Notes: generated by a model not told the origin, from the sequence alone. A stretch of DNA of 64,000 bases from Cytophagales bacterium (GCA_004293815.1 RDZD01000017.1:29133-93132), one strand, 5' to 3'. Shown: positions 1 to 8,528, numbered from the stretch's first letter. A program made the numbers and translations.

Positions 1-971
1 GCAAAGATATTCAGTATTATCAGAACAAAGTACAAAATATTTACTCTGAAGTAGGTAAAGTCATTGTAGGCCAAAAAAATATGGTCAACAGGCTGTTGAT
101 TGGACTTTTTACCAATGGGCATATTTTGCTTGAAGGGGTACCGGGATTAGCTAAAACGCTTACTATTAACACACTGGCTCAAGTGCTTCAGCTAGACTTT
201 CAGCGCATACAGTTTACGCCTGATCTTTTGCCAGCTGACCTTATTGGCACCATGATTTACAACCAAAACACAAGTCGTTTTGAGGTAAAAAAAGGGCCAA
301 TTTTTTCTAACCTTATCTTAGCCGATGAGGTGAACCGCTCGCCCGCCAAAGTACAGTCGGCACTCTTAGAGGCCATGCAAGAAAAGCAGGTTACCATTGG
401 TGAAAGTACTTTCCAATTAGATCGTCCTTTTCTGGTCTTGGCTACACAAAACCCTGTGGAACAAGAAGGCACTTATCCTCTGCCCGAGGCACAAGTGGAT
501 AGATTCATGCTCAAGGTGTTTGTAGACTATCCTGACAAGGCTTCAGAGCTAGAGATTATGCGCCGTATGTCCAATACTTCTTTCAAAGCTGCTCCCGAGA
601 CTGTTTTGAATAAAACAGATCTTCAGGCCATTGCAAAGCTCATCAACAGTGTAAACATGTCGGTTTCTTTGGAAGAATATATCATTGAACTTATTTTTGC
701 CACTCGTCGCCCTGCCGACTATGGTCTCAAAGACGATGCGCGTTACATTCAGTATGGTGCGTCGCCAAGAGCCAGTATTAACTTGCACCGTGCAGCGCGC
801 GCCGTGGCATTTTTTGAGGGACGCGATTACGTTCTGCCTGAAGACATCAAAGAGGTAGCTTATGATGTACTCAACCACCGCATTATTTTAAACTATGAGG
901 CGGAAGCTGATGGTATCAGCACTCGCCAAATCATTGACTCTATTCTTAAAAAAGTAGCCATCAACAAATAA
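1..971 (+). CDS. MoxR-family AAA+ ATPase, 5'-truncated by window edge
   Basis: The frame is open to the left edge: codons before the first ATG (position 81) still read as typical MoxR sequence ending in KVIVGQKN, so the true start lies outside the window. Numbered from the ATG at 81, the Walker A motif GVPGLAKT is at residues 19-26. It is followed by the Walker B region LADEVNRSPAKVQSALLEAM, a sensor-1 segment LATQNPVEQEGTYPLPEAQ with the arginine of VDRF, and a C-terminal lid with GASPRA. MoxR ATPases act as cytoplasmic chaperone-like motors that mature or activate partner proteins, often with von Willebrand-factor-A proteins and DUF58 proteins encoded alongside. No such partner follows here; the next gene is a peptidase 14 bp downstream, probably co-transcribed. 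Any partner genes would have to lie to the left. The family call is firm; the substrate is unknown. Confidence 0.93.
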   Translation, partial: KDIQYYQNKVQNIYSEVGKVIVGQKNMVNRLLIGLFTNGHILLEGVPGLAKTLTINTLAQVLQLDFQRIQFTPDLLPADLIGTMIYNQNTSRFEVKKGPIFSNLILADEVNRSPAKVQSALLEAMQEKQVTIGESTFQLDRPFLVLATQNPVEQEGTYPLPEAQVDRFMLKVFVDYPDKASELEIMRRMSNTSFKAAPETVLNKTDLQAIAKLINSVNMSVSLEEYIIELIFATRRPADYGLKDDARYIQYGASPRASINLHRAARAVAFFEGRDYVLPEDIKEVAYDVLNHRIILNYEAEADGISTRQIIDSILKKVAINK

Positions 972-985
972 AAACAGCCTTAATT

Positions 986-2368
986 ATGATAGAAACCTAT
1001 TTGAATGAGCATAAAGAGAGATTTCTAGCAGAGCTTTGCGACTGGCTCCGCATCCCATCTATTAGCGCAGACTCGAACTACAAAGCGGAAGTTCTTAAAG
1101 CAGCAGAGTTTTTGGCTCAAAAGCTAAAAGATGCTGGTGCTGATAGTGTGGAAATATGTCCTACAGCTGGACATCCTATTGTTTACGGCGAAAAAATAAT
1201 TTCTCCTGATTTGCCCACTGTTTTGGTGTATGGACATTATGATGTGCAGCCAGCAGACCCTATCAATCTCTGGACTACTCCCGCCTTTGAGCCTGATGTG
1301 CGCGATGGAAAAATCTATGCACGTGGTGCTTGTGACGATAAGGGGCAAGTGTACATGCACGTCAAAGCCTTTGAGGCTATGATGAAACAAGGCTCAATGC
1401 CTTGTAACGTTAAGTTTATGATTGAGGGCGAAGAAGAGGTTGGCTCAGGCAACCTTGAACCTTATGTAAAAAATAACATAGCCAAGCTCAGCGCAGACGT
1501 TATCCTAATTTCCGATACAGGTCTTATTGCCAATGATATACCCTCTATTGGTGTAGGCTTGCGAGGTCTTAGCTATATGGAGGTAGAAGTAACAGGCCCT
1601 AACCGCGATTTGCATTCTGGCATCTATGGTGGCGGCGTAGCTAACCCCATTAATATCCTTTGTGAGATGATAAGTAAGCTTAAAGACAGCAACGAACATA
1701 TCACAATACCTCATTTTTATGACAAGGTGGTAGAGCTTTCGGCTGACGAGCGCGAAGAAATGGCCAATGTGCCTTTTAGCTTAGATGATTACAAGGCAGA
1801 ACTAGATCTCAGTGACATACACGGTGAAAAAGGTTATACCACATTAGAAAGAACTTCCGTAAGACCTACCCTAGATGTAAACGGTATTTGGGGTGGCTAC
1901 ACTGGCGAAGGATCTAAGACGATTATTCCATCTAAAGCCTATGCCAAAATTTCTATGCGCTTGGTGCCAAACCAAGACTCTAAAGAGATATCTGATTTGT
2001 TTGCTGACTATTTCAAAAAGCTTGCGCCTCCTTCGGTAAAAGTTAAGGTAAGTTATCACCATGGAGGTGAGCCTTACTTAGCATCCACAGATTCTGTACC
2101 TTATCAAGCCGCTAAACTTGCTTTTAAGAAAACTTTTGGCAAAAAACCTATTCCTACTCGCGGTGGTGGTAGTATTCCTATCGTAGCTATGTTTAAACAG
2201 GTTTTGGGTCTTGACTCTATCCTTATGGGCTTTGGCTTAGATTCAGATGCCATACACTCCCCCGATGAGCATTACGGTCTGTTTAACTTCTATAAAGGCA
2301 TTGAAACACTGCCGTATTTTTATCAATACTACGCTGAATTGGCAAAAGTCGCTGTTACTGAAAAATAA
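986..2368 (+). CDS. M20-family dipeptidase (CNDP-like metallopeptidase)
   Basis: A 460-residue zinc-dependent dipeptidase/aminoacylase of the M20 family, probably cytoplasmic since no signal peptide is visible. The metal-site motif YGHYDVQP gives H84 and D86. The second conserved block is ARGACDDKGQ with D117/D118. The catalytic-base segment EGEEEVGSGN lies at 148-156, and a late conserved segment reads DAIHSPDE. The length fits dipeptidases such as carnosinase-like enzymes, which carry a dimerisation domain inserted into the catalytic domain. It starts 14 bp after the MoxR gene with no terminator between, so both probably share a transcript. The ATG at 986 is the natural start because the family-typical N-terminal helix follows at once. 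The exact dipeptide substrate cannot be read from the sequence. Confidence 0.93.
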   Translation: MIETYLNEHKERFLAELCDWLRIPSISADSNYKAEVLKAAEFLAQKLKDAGADSVEICPTAGHPIVYGEKIISPDLPTVLVYGHYDVQPADPINLWTTPAFEPDVRDGKIYARGACDDKGQVYMHVKAFEAMMKQGSMPCNVKFMIEGEEEVGSGNLEPYVKNNIAKLSADVILISDTGLIANDIPSIGVGLRGLSYMEVEVTGPNRDLHSGIYGGGVANPINILCEMISKLKDSNEHITIPHFYDKVVELSADEREEMANVPFSLDDYKAELDLSDIHGEKGYTTLERTSVRPTLDVNGIWGGYTGEGSKTIIPSKAYAKISMRLVPNQDSKEISDLFADYFKKLAPPSVKVKVSYHHGGEPYLASTDSVPYQAAKLAFKKTFGKKPIPTRGGGSIPIVAMFKQVLGLDSILMGFGLDSDAIHSPDEHYGLFNFYKGIETLPYFYQYYAELAKVAVTEK

Positions 2369-2392
2369 TTTTATGTTTTTCAAACCCTGAAA

Positions 2393-2423
2393 TTTGCATT
2401 TTAAAATCTTTTGTCTACCTTTG
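2393..2423 (+). promoter_or_regulatory. Bacteroidota promoter for tRNA-Leu
   Basis: TTTG at 2393-2396, a 19-nt spacer, then TACCTTTG at 2416-2423. This is an exact match to the Bacteroidota housekeeping sigma consensus TTTG-N19-TAnnTTTG. The -7 box ends 13 nt before the first base of the tRNA, so transcription should start just upstream of it. Confidence 0.85.
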
Positions 2424-2436
2424 CAGCAGATTTTAA

Positions 2437-2520
2437 GCCCGGGTGGCGGAACTGGTAGACGCGCTAGACTCAAAATCTAGTAAAGGTGACTTTGTATCGG
2501 TTCGATTCCGATCCCGGGTA
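2437..2520 (+). tRNA. tRNA-Leu (anticodon CAA)
   Basis: An 84-nt class II tRNA. The acceptor stem GCCCGGG (2437-2443) pairs with CCCGGGT (2513-2519, last pair G-U) and the discriminator is A2520. The anticodon stem is CTAGA/TCTAG around the loop CTCAAAA, giving anticodon CAA (Leu, UUG codons). The T arm is ATCGG-TTCGATT-CCGAT (2496-2512). A long variable arm is present, as expected for leucine. CCA is not encoded (the next bases are CTG), so the tail must be added by the nucleotidyltransferase. Confidence 0.97.
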
Positions 2521-2527
2521 CTGGCTG

Positions 2528-2561
2528 ATGAGCCACTTCATTGAAGTGGCTCATTTTTTTT
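2528..2561 (+). terminator. Intrinsic terminator after tRNA-Leu
   Basis: A perfect 12-bp stem (ATGAGCCACTTC at 2528-2539 with GAAGTGGCTCAT at 2543-2554) closes a 3-nt loop and runs straight into a T tract. It lies 8 nt after the tRNA. It lacks an A tract on the other side, so it looks specific for the plus strand. Confidence 0.9.
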
Positions 2562-2583
2562 GCTTTAGAAACAGCTCGATACT

Positions 2584-3045
2584 TTATTTTTTAGTGGCTC
2601 TGTTTTTACCTTCTTGGGAGAGTGCAAAACTCTCACTGCGCGTGAAGCTTTTGATGTGCTCCACTTTACGAAAGCGCAAAGCACTCCAGTCTGCGTCCAC
2701 AGCTACTTGCCGCACAGGCTCAAGGCCATAGTTTCCCATGATAGCCCAGCCCGTATCTCGGTTAAAGTCGCATCGGTATTTTTTAGAACTTCCTTTGGGA
2801 TAGCAAAACCATAAAACGGCATCTGAGCCAAGCTTAGGGGTTATTTGTGCCATAAACGCATCAATTTCTACCTGCTGTGTTACAAAAGCTATCACAAACT
2901 CTAAGCTTTCCAAATCTTTATGGCTTTGGAAAACCGTTATAAATTCTTGCATCGCTACAAGCTCCGCTTCAAATTCTGGTGGGCTATTGAGCAGCAAAAT
3001 ATGAGCGTGATTCTTAAAATTCATTTTTTTGAACAGAGATGTCAT
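2584..3045 (-). CDS. Conserved hypothetical protein, DUF3052-like
   Basis: A 153-residue soluble protein without signal peptide or membrane segment. The middle holds LWFCYPKGSSKKYRCDFNRD followed by a VAVDADWSALRFRKVEH segment. I associate this pattern (a tryptophan-containing 'YPK' strand, then 'DxDWSALRFR') with small DUF3052-like proteins of unknown function; I could not check this by search. The C-terminus is basic. It lies convergent to tRNA-Leu and divergent from trmB. Coding character is supported by the coherent protein-like composition over the full length and by the lack of a competing frame. The function is unknown. Confidence 0.7.
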   Translation of the reverse strand: MTSLFKKMNFKNHAHILLLNSPPEFEAELVAMQEFITVFQSHKDLESLEFVIAFVTQQVEIDAFMAQITPKLGSDAVLWFCYPKGSSKKYRCDFNRDTGWAIMGNYGLEPVRQVAVDADWSALRFRKVEHIKSFTRSESFALSQEGKNRATKK

Positions 3046-3259
3046 AAACTGAGCAATTTAGAATTAGACAAAAAATCTGAGCAAATATGGCCATTAATCT
3101 ATTATACATCAACTGGCTGTAAAAAAAAGAACCAAACTAGCTGGTCTATTTTTTTCTGACGCAGGGTAAAACCTAAAAAACTCAGCCCAAAAATTTCTTT
3201 GCTAAACGCTGTTCAATAAAAAAATGAGTTCTTTATGCGCAAACGCGCTGTTATTGTAC

Positions 3260-3267
3260 TAATTTTG
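3260..3267 (+). promoter_or_regulatory. Putative -7 box for trmB
   Basis: TAATTTTG (3260-3267), followed by CGG, matches TAnnTTTG. No TTTG sits at the ideal -33 distance. The same 16-base stretch GTACTAATTTTGCGGC recurs before the sulfotransferase gene near 8489. The trmB leader would be about 98 nt. The 326-bp gap 3046-3371 shows nothing else convincing. Confidence 0.5.
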
Positions 3268-3371
3268 CGGCCTGTTTGAAAATGGTAGAATTTTTTAAAA
3301 GTACATGGATACGATTGGTGTAAGCACGCAAGGCATTATTTGAACTTTGTGAGAAAGCCACCCAAAAAACT

Positions 3372-4106
3372 ATGAGTAGAGGTAAAAAAATGGCGCGTTT
3401 TGCGCAAAACTCACAGGCAGAAAATATCATAGAGCCTGGCAAGCCCCTGTTTGAATATATGAAAGGGCAATGGGGCAAGGAGTTTTTTAAAAATAACAAT
3501 CCTATTGTGCTAGAGTTAGCCTGCGGCAGAGGCGAATATAGCACAGGACTAGCTTCGCACTACCCCAACAAAAACTTTATAGGGATAGACGTAAAAGGTG
3601 ATCGGATTTGGAAAGGCAGTCAGCTAGCTCTCAAAGAAGGTCTGAAAAATGTGGCTTTTTTACGCACATTTATCTTGGAACTTGAAAAGTTTTTTGATGA
3701 AGGCGAGGTAGACGAAATTTGGCTGGTGTTTCCTGACCCACGCCCGCGCATACGTGATGCAAAGCGTCGTCTAACTGCACCGCGCTATTTAAAACTTTAT
3801 AGCAAGATTATCAAAAAAAATGGCCTTTTTAGGCTAAAAACAGACAATACCAATCTTTTTGAATATTCTTGTCACATAGCCAAATTGCTGGGCATGGAGA
3901 ATATAGTATCCACAGATAACCTTTATCAAAACGAGGATCTTTTGGCCGAACATCATGGCATAACAACACGCTACGAGAAAGAGTGGAACGCTAAAGGAAT
4001 GACTATCAAATATTTAAAATTCACATTCCCTAGCGAGTTGATACAGCTTACACCAGAACAAGAAGCTGAAAGCAACGCGCAGGACTCAGAGGAGGAAGTT
4101 TTGTAA
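3372..4106 (+). CDS. trmB: tRNA (guanine-N7)-methyltransferase
   Basis: A 244-residue SAM-dependent enzyme that makes m7G46 in the variable loop of tRNAs. The SAM-binding motif is LELACGRGEYS at residues 48-57, followed by the acidic end of strand 2 in GIDVKGDR (71-78). The family signature is VFPDPRPR with DAKRRLTAPRYL (119-140), which contains the catalytic aspartate region. A late motif LFRLKTDNTNLF (152-163) is also typical. The start at ATG 3372 is preferred; an internal ATG at 3390 (residue 7) is the alternative. The acidic C-terminal tail (AEQ/EDSEEEVL-like) is a small extension. It stands alone between a divergent hypothetical gene and a hairpin. Confidence 0.95.
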   Translation: MSRGKKMARFAQNSQAENIIEPGKPLFEYMKGQWGKEFFKNNNPIVLELACGRGEYSTGLASHYPNKNFIGIDVKGDRIWKGSQLALKEGLKNVAFLRTFILELEKFFDEGEVDEIWLVFPDPRPRIRDAKRRLTAPRYLKLYSKIIKKNGLFRLKTDNTNLFEYSCHIAKLLGMENIVSTDNLYQNEDLLAEHHGITTRYEKEWNAKGMTIKYLKFTFPSELIQLTPEQEAESNAQDSEEEVL

Positions 4107-4130
4107 TCTCTAAAACCCCTAAAAGCGATA

Positions 4131-4158
4131 AAGGTGCTCTTGATTTTAAGAGCACCTT
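4131..4158 (+). terminator. Hairpin after trmB
   Basis: A perfect 11-bp stem (AAGGTGCTCTT with AAGAGCACCTT) around a 6-nt loop, 24 nt after the trmB stop. It lacks a T tract (GATATC follows), so it is either a weak terminator or an RNA 3'-end stabiliser. Confidence 0.55.
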
Positions 4159-4559
4159 GATATCTTGCGGAAAGGTAAGTAACTTTAAGTTCTGAATCGA
4201 CGGCGTGTGTGATTGCGTTTCTAAACTCCAACTACGGGTTAAAATTAAATTATAAATTTAAAGTTAACAATGGACGATTAAAATAAAAAACAGAACTCCG
4301 AGCTTCTCATCTTCCCGTGCGGGAAATTTCCGCTTTCATAATAATGACCCTGTTGACAAACGAAAGGTTGTACAGGCCGTTAAAAAAAATTAACTTTTTT
4401 TATACTTTTTTTTATCTGATTACAAAAAAGGCTTTTTGAGGCTATTTGGGCACTTCTTAGGGCTGCTGCACCAATGCAATCTGTGATAAAGTTTTAAAAA
4501 ATTATTGCTTTTGCTCAGCCTTGAGAAATTTAAACAGCGGCTTATCTGAAACTTTTGGG
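4159..4559. other. AT-rich gap without a recognisable gene
   Basis: About 400 bp, very AT-rich. It contains one small hairpin, TTCCC-GTGC-GGGAA (4312-4325), and a poly-T-rich stretch around 4388-4412. No open frame here looks protein-like, and no tRNA or obvious RNA family was recognised. Confidence 0.5.
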
Positions 4560-4931
4560 CTAATAGCCACGCCTTTTGGCTAAATTCACCAATGCGCAGA
4601 AAGCATTATGGCTTTTCCGATGCACTCTTTTTGTATGATAAATGGGCATTATGATGAACTGAGAGGCTGTGACTTTAAAAATAGGCCAGTCTTCTTTGTT
4701 CGAGAATACGATAACCGCACCGTTTTCCTCTAAAGTCACCACATAATCATTGACTAACACTTTGCCTATTTTTGAAGTATACTGCTTCCATTTCACATAT
4801 TCCAACGCGCTCAAAAAATTGCTCTCTGAAAAACACATCACGGTCTTGGGGAGACTAAGGTAGTAGTATACAGGGAAGCCCACCGCAATGAGTACAGCCA
4901 AAGAAACACCTACTATCAAAAAGTAGTTCAT
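4560..4931 (-). CDS. Small membrane-anchored hypothetical protein
   Basis: A 123-residue protein with one clear N-terminal transmembrane segment (about residues 4-26, a run of V, L, I, G and Y) and no lipobox or typical signal cleavage site, so it is probably anchored in the inner membrane. The soluble part has alternating beta-like segments (KVLVNDYVVTLEENGAVIVF) and a basic C-terminus rich in H, R and K. I do not recognise a family. It is divergent from the MFS transporter. The membrane segment and regular composition make it likelier than a chance frame, but support is modest. Confidence 0.5.
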   Translation of the reverse strand: MNYFLIVGVSLAVLIAVGFPVYYYLSLPKTVMCFSESNFLSALEYVKWKQYTSKIGKVLVNDYVVTLEENGAVIVFSNKEDWPIFKVTASQFIIMPIYHTKRVHRKSHNAFCALVNLAKRRGY

Positions 4932-5037
4932 AAATAATCTATTTTATTCTTTTAAATTTTATGTCAAGAGATACGGCTTTTGAAACAGTTTTGTTACCAT
5001 TGAGTGGATATGATTTTTACAAAGCACTGTTTTTTTA

Positions 5038-5067
5038 TTTGTAAATCAAATAATCCTTTTTATTTTG
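5038..5067 (+). promoter_or_regulatory. Promoter for the MFS transporter
   Basis: TTTG at 5038-5041, a 19-nt spacer, then TATTTTG followed by CG at 5061-5067. The -7 box is one T short of TAnnTTTG but the spacing is ideal. Transcription would start near 5074. This argues against the upstream in-frame TTG at 5065, which lies inside the -7 box, and for the ATG at 5122. Confidence 0.65.
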
Positions 5068-5121
5068 CGTCCAGATGGTGTATTTACAAAAGCCAGACCA
5101 AACATCAAAGCGTTTTTTTAC

Positions 5122-6354
5122 ATGACAGTTGCCAAACCTCTTTCTAATCCCAATTTGCTCAACACGGCAGTCATTATTGCTGCTTTGGGTTATTTTGTAG
5201 ATATCTACGACCTTGTTTTGTTTAGTATCGTGCGGGTGCAGAGTCTAAAATCGCTTGGATTTTCGGGCGAGGAGCTTACCAGCAAAGGTATCTTGTTGAT
5301 AGACATGCAAATGCTTGGTATGCTGGTTGGAGGCATTCTTTGGGGTGTTTTGGGTGATAAAAAAGGTCGTCTGTCTGTTTTATTTGGCTCTATTCTTACC
5401 TACTCGCTGGCCAATATTGCCAATGGCTTTGTGGATAATATCACTAGTTATGCCGTTTGGCGTTTTATTGCAGGTATTGGCCTTGCGGGCGAGCTGGGAG
5501 CTGGCATTACGCTAGTGGCAGAGGTTTTACCTAAAGAAAAACGCGGCTACGGCACTATGATAGTGGCTGTTATAGGGCTTTTGGGTGCGGTAGTGGCTGG
5601 TTTTTTACATAATTACTTTGACTGGCGCGTTTGTTATTTTGTAGGTGGAGGTTTGGGTCTGAGCCTACTGCTCTTGCGTATAGGCATGGCGGAGTCAGGC
5701 ATGTTTGCCGAAACCCAAGAAAAAGGGGTCGCACGCGGCAATTTCTTTGCACTTTTTACCAAAAAAAGTAGGCTTATCAAATACCTGCGTTGCATTTTTA
5801 TTGGCCTTACCACGTGGTACGTCATAGGTATTTTGGTAACTTTTTCGCCAGAGTTTGCCAAGTCTATGGGAGTGGTGGGCGAAGTGTCGGCTGGCACAGC
5901 CATTATGTTTGCATACGGCGGCTTGGTGGTGGGTGATTTGCTCAGCGGTTTACTCAGCCAGATTCTAAAAAGCAGAATCAAAGTCATGTTTATATTCCTC
6001 ACCGCAAACATCGTAGCGGTATCGTTTTTTTTGAGCGCAAGTGGCGTAACAGCCAATACTCTTTATTGGTTATGTGGCTTTTTGGGTGTAGCAGCTGGTT
6101 TTTGGGTCATTTTTGTAACCATAGCCGCCGAGCAGTTTGGTACCAACCTGCGTGCCACTGTTACAACCACTGTGCCTAACTTTGTAAGAGGTGCGCTAGT
6201 GCCACTTACGGTACTTTTTCAGTGGCTAAATAGTTCTTATGGTGTCCTCAATGCTGCTATTTATGTGGGTCTTTTTACCATCGTGGTGGCATTCATATCA
6301 CTCTGGGGGCTAAAGGAAACCTTCCACGAAGATTTAAATTATCAAGAAGACTGA
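5122..6354 (+). CDS. MFS transporter
   Basis: A 410-residue inner-membrane protein with about 12 hydrophobic segments, the usual size for the major facilitator superfamily. The loop between segments 2 and 3 carries the signature GVLGDKKGRLS. A glycine-rich stretch (FIAGIGLAGELGAGITLVAE) fits segment 4/5 of sugar or metabolite/H+ symporters. The N-terminus (YFVDIYDLVLFSIV) and this glycine-rich region recall the metabolite:H+ symporter subgroup, but the substrate cannot be read. The start at ATG 5122 is chosen because the promoter overlaps the longer TTG-started frame. It is monocistronic: tRNA-Ser with its own promoter follows. Confidence 0.88.
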   Translation: MTVAKPLSNPNLLNTAVIIAALGYFVDIYDLVLFSIVRVQSLKSLGFSGEELTSKGILLIDMQMLGMLVGGILWGVLGDKKGRLSVLFGSILTYSLANIANGFVDNITSYAVWRFIAGIGLAGELGAGITLVAEVLPKEKRGYGTMIVAVIGLLGAVVAGFLHNYFDWRVCYFVGGGLGLSLLLLRIGMAESGMFAETQEKGVARGNFFALFTKKSRLIKYLRCIFIGLTTWYVIGILVTFSPEFAKSMGVVGEVSAGTAIMFAYGGLVVGDLLSGLLSQILKSRIKVMFIFLTANIVAVSFFLSASGVTANTLYWLCGFLGVAAGFWVIFVTIAAEQFGTNLRATVTTTVPNFVRGALVPLTVLFQWLNSSYGVLNAAIYVGLFTIVVAFISLWGLKETFHEDLNYQED

Positions 6355-6401
6355 GTTGAATGCTTTTGAGCCTGCATTTTTTACACAAACGTCTTTTATA
6401 G

Positions 6402-6432
6402 TTTGAATATTTGGTTTTTGTGTTTAATTTTG
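6402..6432 (+). promoter_or_regulatory. Bacteroidota promoter for tRNA-Ser
   Basis: TTTG at 6402-6405, a 19-nt spacer, then TAATTTTG followed by CG at 6425-6432: an exact consensus match. It ends 13 nt before the tRNA, the same distance as at tRNA-Leu. Confidence 0.87.
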
Positions 6433-6445
6433 CGCCTCAATTCTT

Positions 6446-6532
6446 AGAGAGGTGTCCGAGTGGTTTAAGGAGCACGCCTGGAAAGTGTGTATGTGGGAAA
6501 CTGCATCGGGGGTTCGAATCCCCCTCTCTCTG
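6446..6532 (+). tRNA. tRNA-Ser (anticodon GGA)
   Basis: An 87-nt class II tRNA. The acceptor strand AGAGAGG (6446-6452) pairs with TCTCTCT (6525-6531, one G-U pair) and the discriminator is G6532, the serine identity base. The anticodon stem CACGC/GTGTG encloses the loop CTGGAAA, giving anticodon GGA (reads UCC/UCU). A long variable arm and the T arm GGGGG-TTCGAAT-CCCCC (6508-6524) are present. CCA is not encoded. Confidence 0.97.
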
Positions 6533-6568
6533 CTCTTAGAGCCATTTTTAGGCCGAAATTCTTTTTAA

Positions 6569-7693
6569 ATGTCTGTTTGGGACTCCCTGTTGCTTTTATT
6601 GAGTCTTTTTTGGCTTCTTCAAATAAGCTTTTCTGCTTCTTTGACTTGGTTGTCCTTTTTTTTTAGGACTTCTCCCAAAATCAAACCTATTGATAATCAA
6701 AAACTGACAGTGAGCGTCGTGGTGGCAGCCCGTAACGAAGCACTCCACTTAGAGGTTCTGCTTCAAGCACTTTCTGGGCAAAAATATCATGATTTTGAAA
6801 TTGTGGTGGTTAATGACCGCTCCACAGACCAGAGTGCCAGTCTGCTAGACAGTTGGCAGCAAAAAATAGATAAGCTGCGCGTGATAAACCTTCAAGACAA
6901 ACCTGACGCGCTCGATGGCAAAAAAAATGCCCTCACACAAGGTATCCATGCTGCTCGTGGGGCTGTTATCTTGCTCACTGATGCTGACTGTGTGCCTGCC
7001 TCTACAGACTGGATAGAGGGCATGACAAAGCCTTTTCAAGACCATAACATTCAAATTGTTTTAGGATTTTCTCCTTACAAGTATTTGCCTACTTGGCTCA
7101 ATGCCTTTATACAATACGAAACGCTCTACACAGCCGCTCAATACTGGCTTGCCTGTGCGTGGGGCATTCCCTACATGGGCGTGGGCAGAAATTTAGCTTA
7201 TCGCAAGTCTTTTTTTGAGCAAAAACAGGGCTTTAGTGCTTGGCAGCATTTAAAAGGAGGCGATGATGATCTTTTTGTAGGGCAGCATGCCCAAGCGCAC
7301 AACACGCTTTGTGTGGCTGAGCCTGCCTATCACACCCTTTCTGAGCCAGAAACCTCATACAGTGCTTGGCGTAGTCAAAAATACAGACATTTGAGCGCAG
7401 GAAAACGTTATTTATTTAAACACAAACTGCGCTTGGGACTCTGGCAACTTTCTCAATGGGCTATGTTGGGCGGTATTTCAATCATGCCGTTTTGGATAGA
7501 AGAGCACCCTGCGATTGGCTGGTTTTTGGGCTTTCGTTATCTTTGTTTTACGCTGGGTCTTTGGCTGTTAGCTAAAAGGCTGAAAATTAATTTGTCAATC
7601 TTTTTGATTTTTTTGTTTGAATTTGTATATTTTTTGTATTATTTTGTGAACTTGTTTGAGATATTACGCAAGCAGCCTGTGAAATGGAAATAG
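6569..7693 (+). CDS. Membrane-anchored family 2 glycosyltransferase
   Basis: A 374-residue inverting GT-A enzyme that transfers a sugar from a nucleotide donor, with its active site in the cytoplasm. There is an N-terminal membrane segment (about 5-31). The nucleotide-binding strand is TVSVVVAARNE (47-57), with VNDRSTD at 81-87. The metal-binding LTDADC motif is at 136-141, and GGDDDLF (230-236) supplies the likely catalytic acidic residues. A SQKYRH segment (269-274) sits where processive GT2 enzymes carry a QxxRW motif, but here it is degenerate. One or two membrane segments close the C-terminus. It begins 37 bp after tRNA-Ser with no terminator visible, and its last 10 bases overlap the start of the sigma factor gene, suggesting translational coupling. 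The acceptor is unknown. Confidence 0.92.
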   Translation: MSVWDSLLLLLSLFWLLQISFSASLTWLSFFFRTSPKIKPIDNQKLTVSVVVAARNEALHLEVLLQALSGQKYHDFEIVVVNDRSTDQSASLLDSWQQKIDKLRVINLQDKPDALDGKKNALTQGIHAARGAVILLTDADCVPASTDWIEGMTKPFQDHNIQIVLGFSPYKYLPTWLNAFIQYETLYTAAQYWLACAWGIPYMGVGRNLAYRKSFFEQKQGFSAWQHLKGGDDDLFVGQHAQAHNTLCVAEPAYHTLSEPETSYSAWRSQKYRHLSAGKRYLFKHKLRLGLWQLSQWAMLGGISIMPFWIEEHPAIGWFLGFRYLCFTLGLWLLAKRLKINLSIFLIFLFEFVYFLYYFVNLFEILRKQPVKWK

Positions 7694-8313
7694 AGGACGA
7701 TTTCGAGTTTGATTCTAAAAAAAGCTTTTCAAATAAAGCTCTGAAGGACTTTGACCTCATTGACAAGGCTGTTCAAGGAGATGAGAAAGCCTTTGGGGAG
7801 TTGATGGTGAGGTACAAAAACTCTGTTTATTTTATGCTGCTCAAAATGGTAAAGAATACCGATGATGCAGAAGATTTGACCATTGAAGCCTTTACCAAAG
7901 CCTTTAAGAGTCTTAAAAACTTTAAGAAGGATTACACTTTCAGTACTTGGCTTTTTAGGATTGCCACCAACAACTGCATTGATTTTATCCGAAAAAAGAA
8001 AATAGAAATCCTCAGTATACATGGCTCTTACGCCAGCGATAGTGGCGAGTCTGTTAATTTGGACGTAAAGGATGGTAATTTAGATCCCCAAGAGCGCACC
8101 ATTAAAAACCAAAAAATAGAGCTTGTACAAGAATTTGTAAGTCTACTGCCCAAAAAATACAGACAATTGGTAGAGTTACGCTATTTTGAAGAGCTTTCCT
8201 ACGAGGAAATTGCTGAGAGATTAGACTCCCCTCTAGGCACAGTCAAAGCCCAATTGCATCGCGCCAGAGAGCTTTTGTTAGATATTGTTAAAGACAAACG
8301 CGACGCTATCTAG
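7684..8313 (+). CDS. ECF-type RNA polymerase sigma factor
   Basis: A 209-residue sigma-70-family factor of extracytoplasmic-function type. Region 2 (about 38-110) includes FGELMVRYKNSVYFMLLKM, the DAEDLTIEAFTKAFKSL helix and FSTWLFRIATNNCIDFIRKK, which contact the core enzyme and the -10 element. Region 4 (about 145-200) includes LPKKYRQLVELRYFEELSYEEI and the helix-turn-helix LDSPLGTVKAQLHRAREL. An acidic N-terminal extension of about 30 residues precedes region 2. No anti-sigma factor or FecR-like gene follows; the next gene is a sulfotransferase 215 bp away. The start ATG overlaps the preceding GT2 gene by 10 nt. It resembles the SigE/RpoE-like ECF factors with a stand-alone lifestyle; its regulon is unknown. 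Confidence 0.93.
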   Translation: MEIEDDFEFDSKKSFSNKALKDFDLIDKAVQGDEKAFGELMVRYKNSVYFMLLKMVKNTDDAEDLTIEAFTKAFKSLKNFKKDYTFSTWLFRIATNNCIDFIRKKKIEILSIHGSYASDSGESVNLDVKDGNLDPQERTIKNQKIELVQEFVSLLPKKYRQLVELRYFEELSYEEIAERLDSPLGTVKAQLHRARELLLDIVKDKRDAI

Positions 8314-8491
8314 TATTTGTTTATGCGGGTTTCACTCATTGTTTAGATGAAAAAGAGTATGCTTAAATGTGCTTTTAAGTCCAAAAGCAGATCACTTCCC
8401 TCTGAAAATCAAAAACTTACCACCCACACTCCCCCTCTTGTAAATATTAAGAAAAGAGCTATTGAGCCAAGCAGTTCTGCCAAAAAGGTAC

Positions 8492-8499
8492 TAATTTTG
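8492..8499 (+). promoter_or_regulatory. Putative -7 box for the sulfotransferase gene
   Basis: TAATTTTG (followed by CGG) matches TAnnTTTG, lies 29 nt before the chosen ATG, and shares a 16-base context with the trmB -7 box. No TTTG is found at -33 spacing, so recognition may differ or be weak. Confidence 0.45.
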
Positions 8500-8528
8500 C
8501 GGCTTATATTTTGCATCTTGTTTTTTTC

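Noticed and set aside
3251..3544. 97-residue minus-strand frame overlapping the start of trmB
   Set aside because: It overlaps a -7 box and conserved trmB codons; no recognisable domain.
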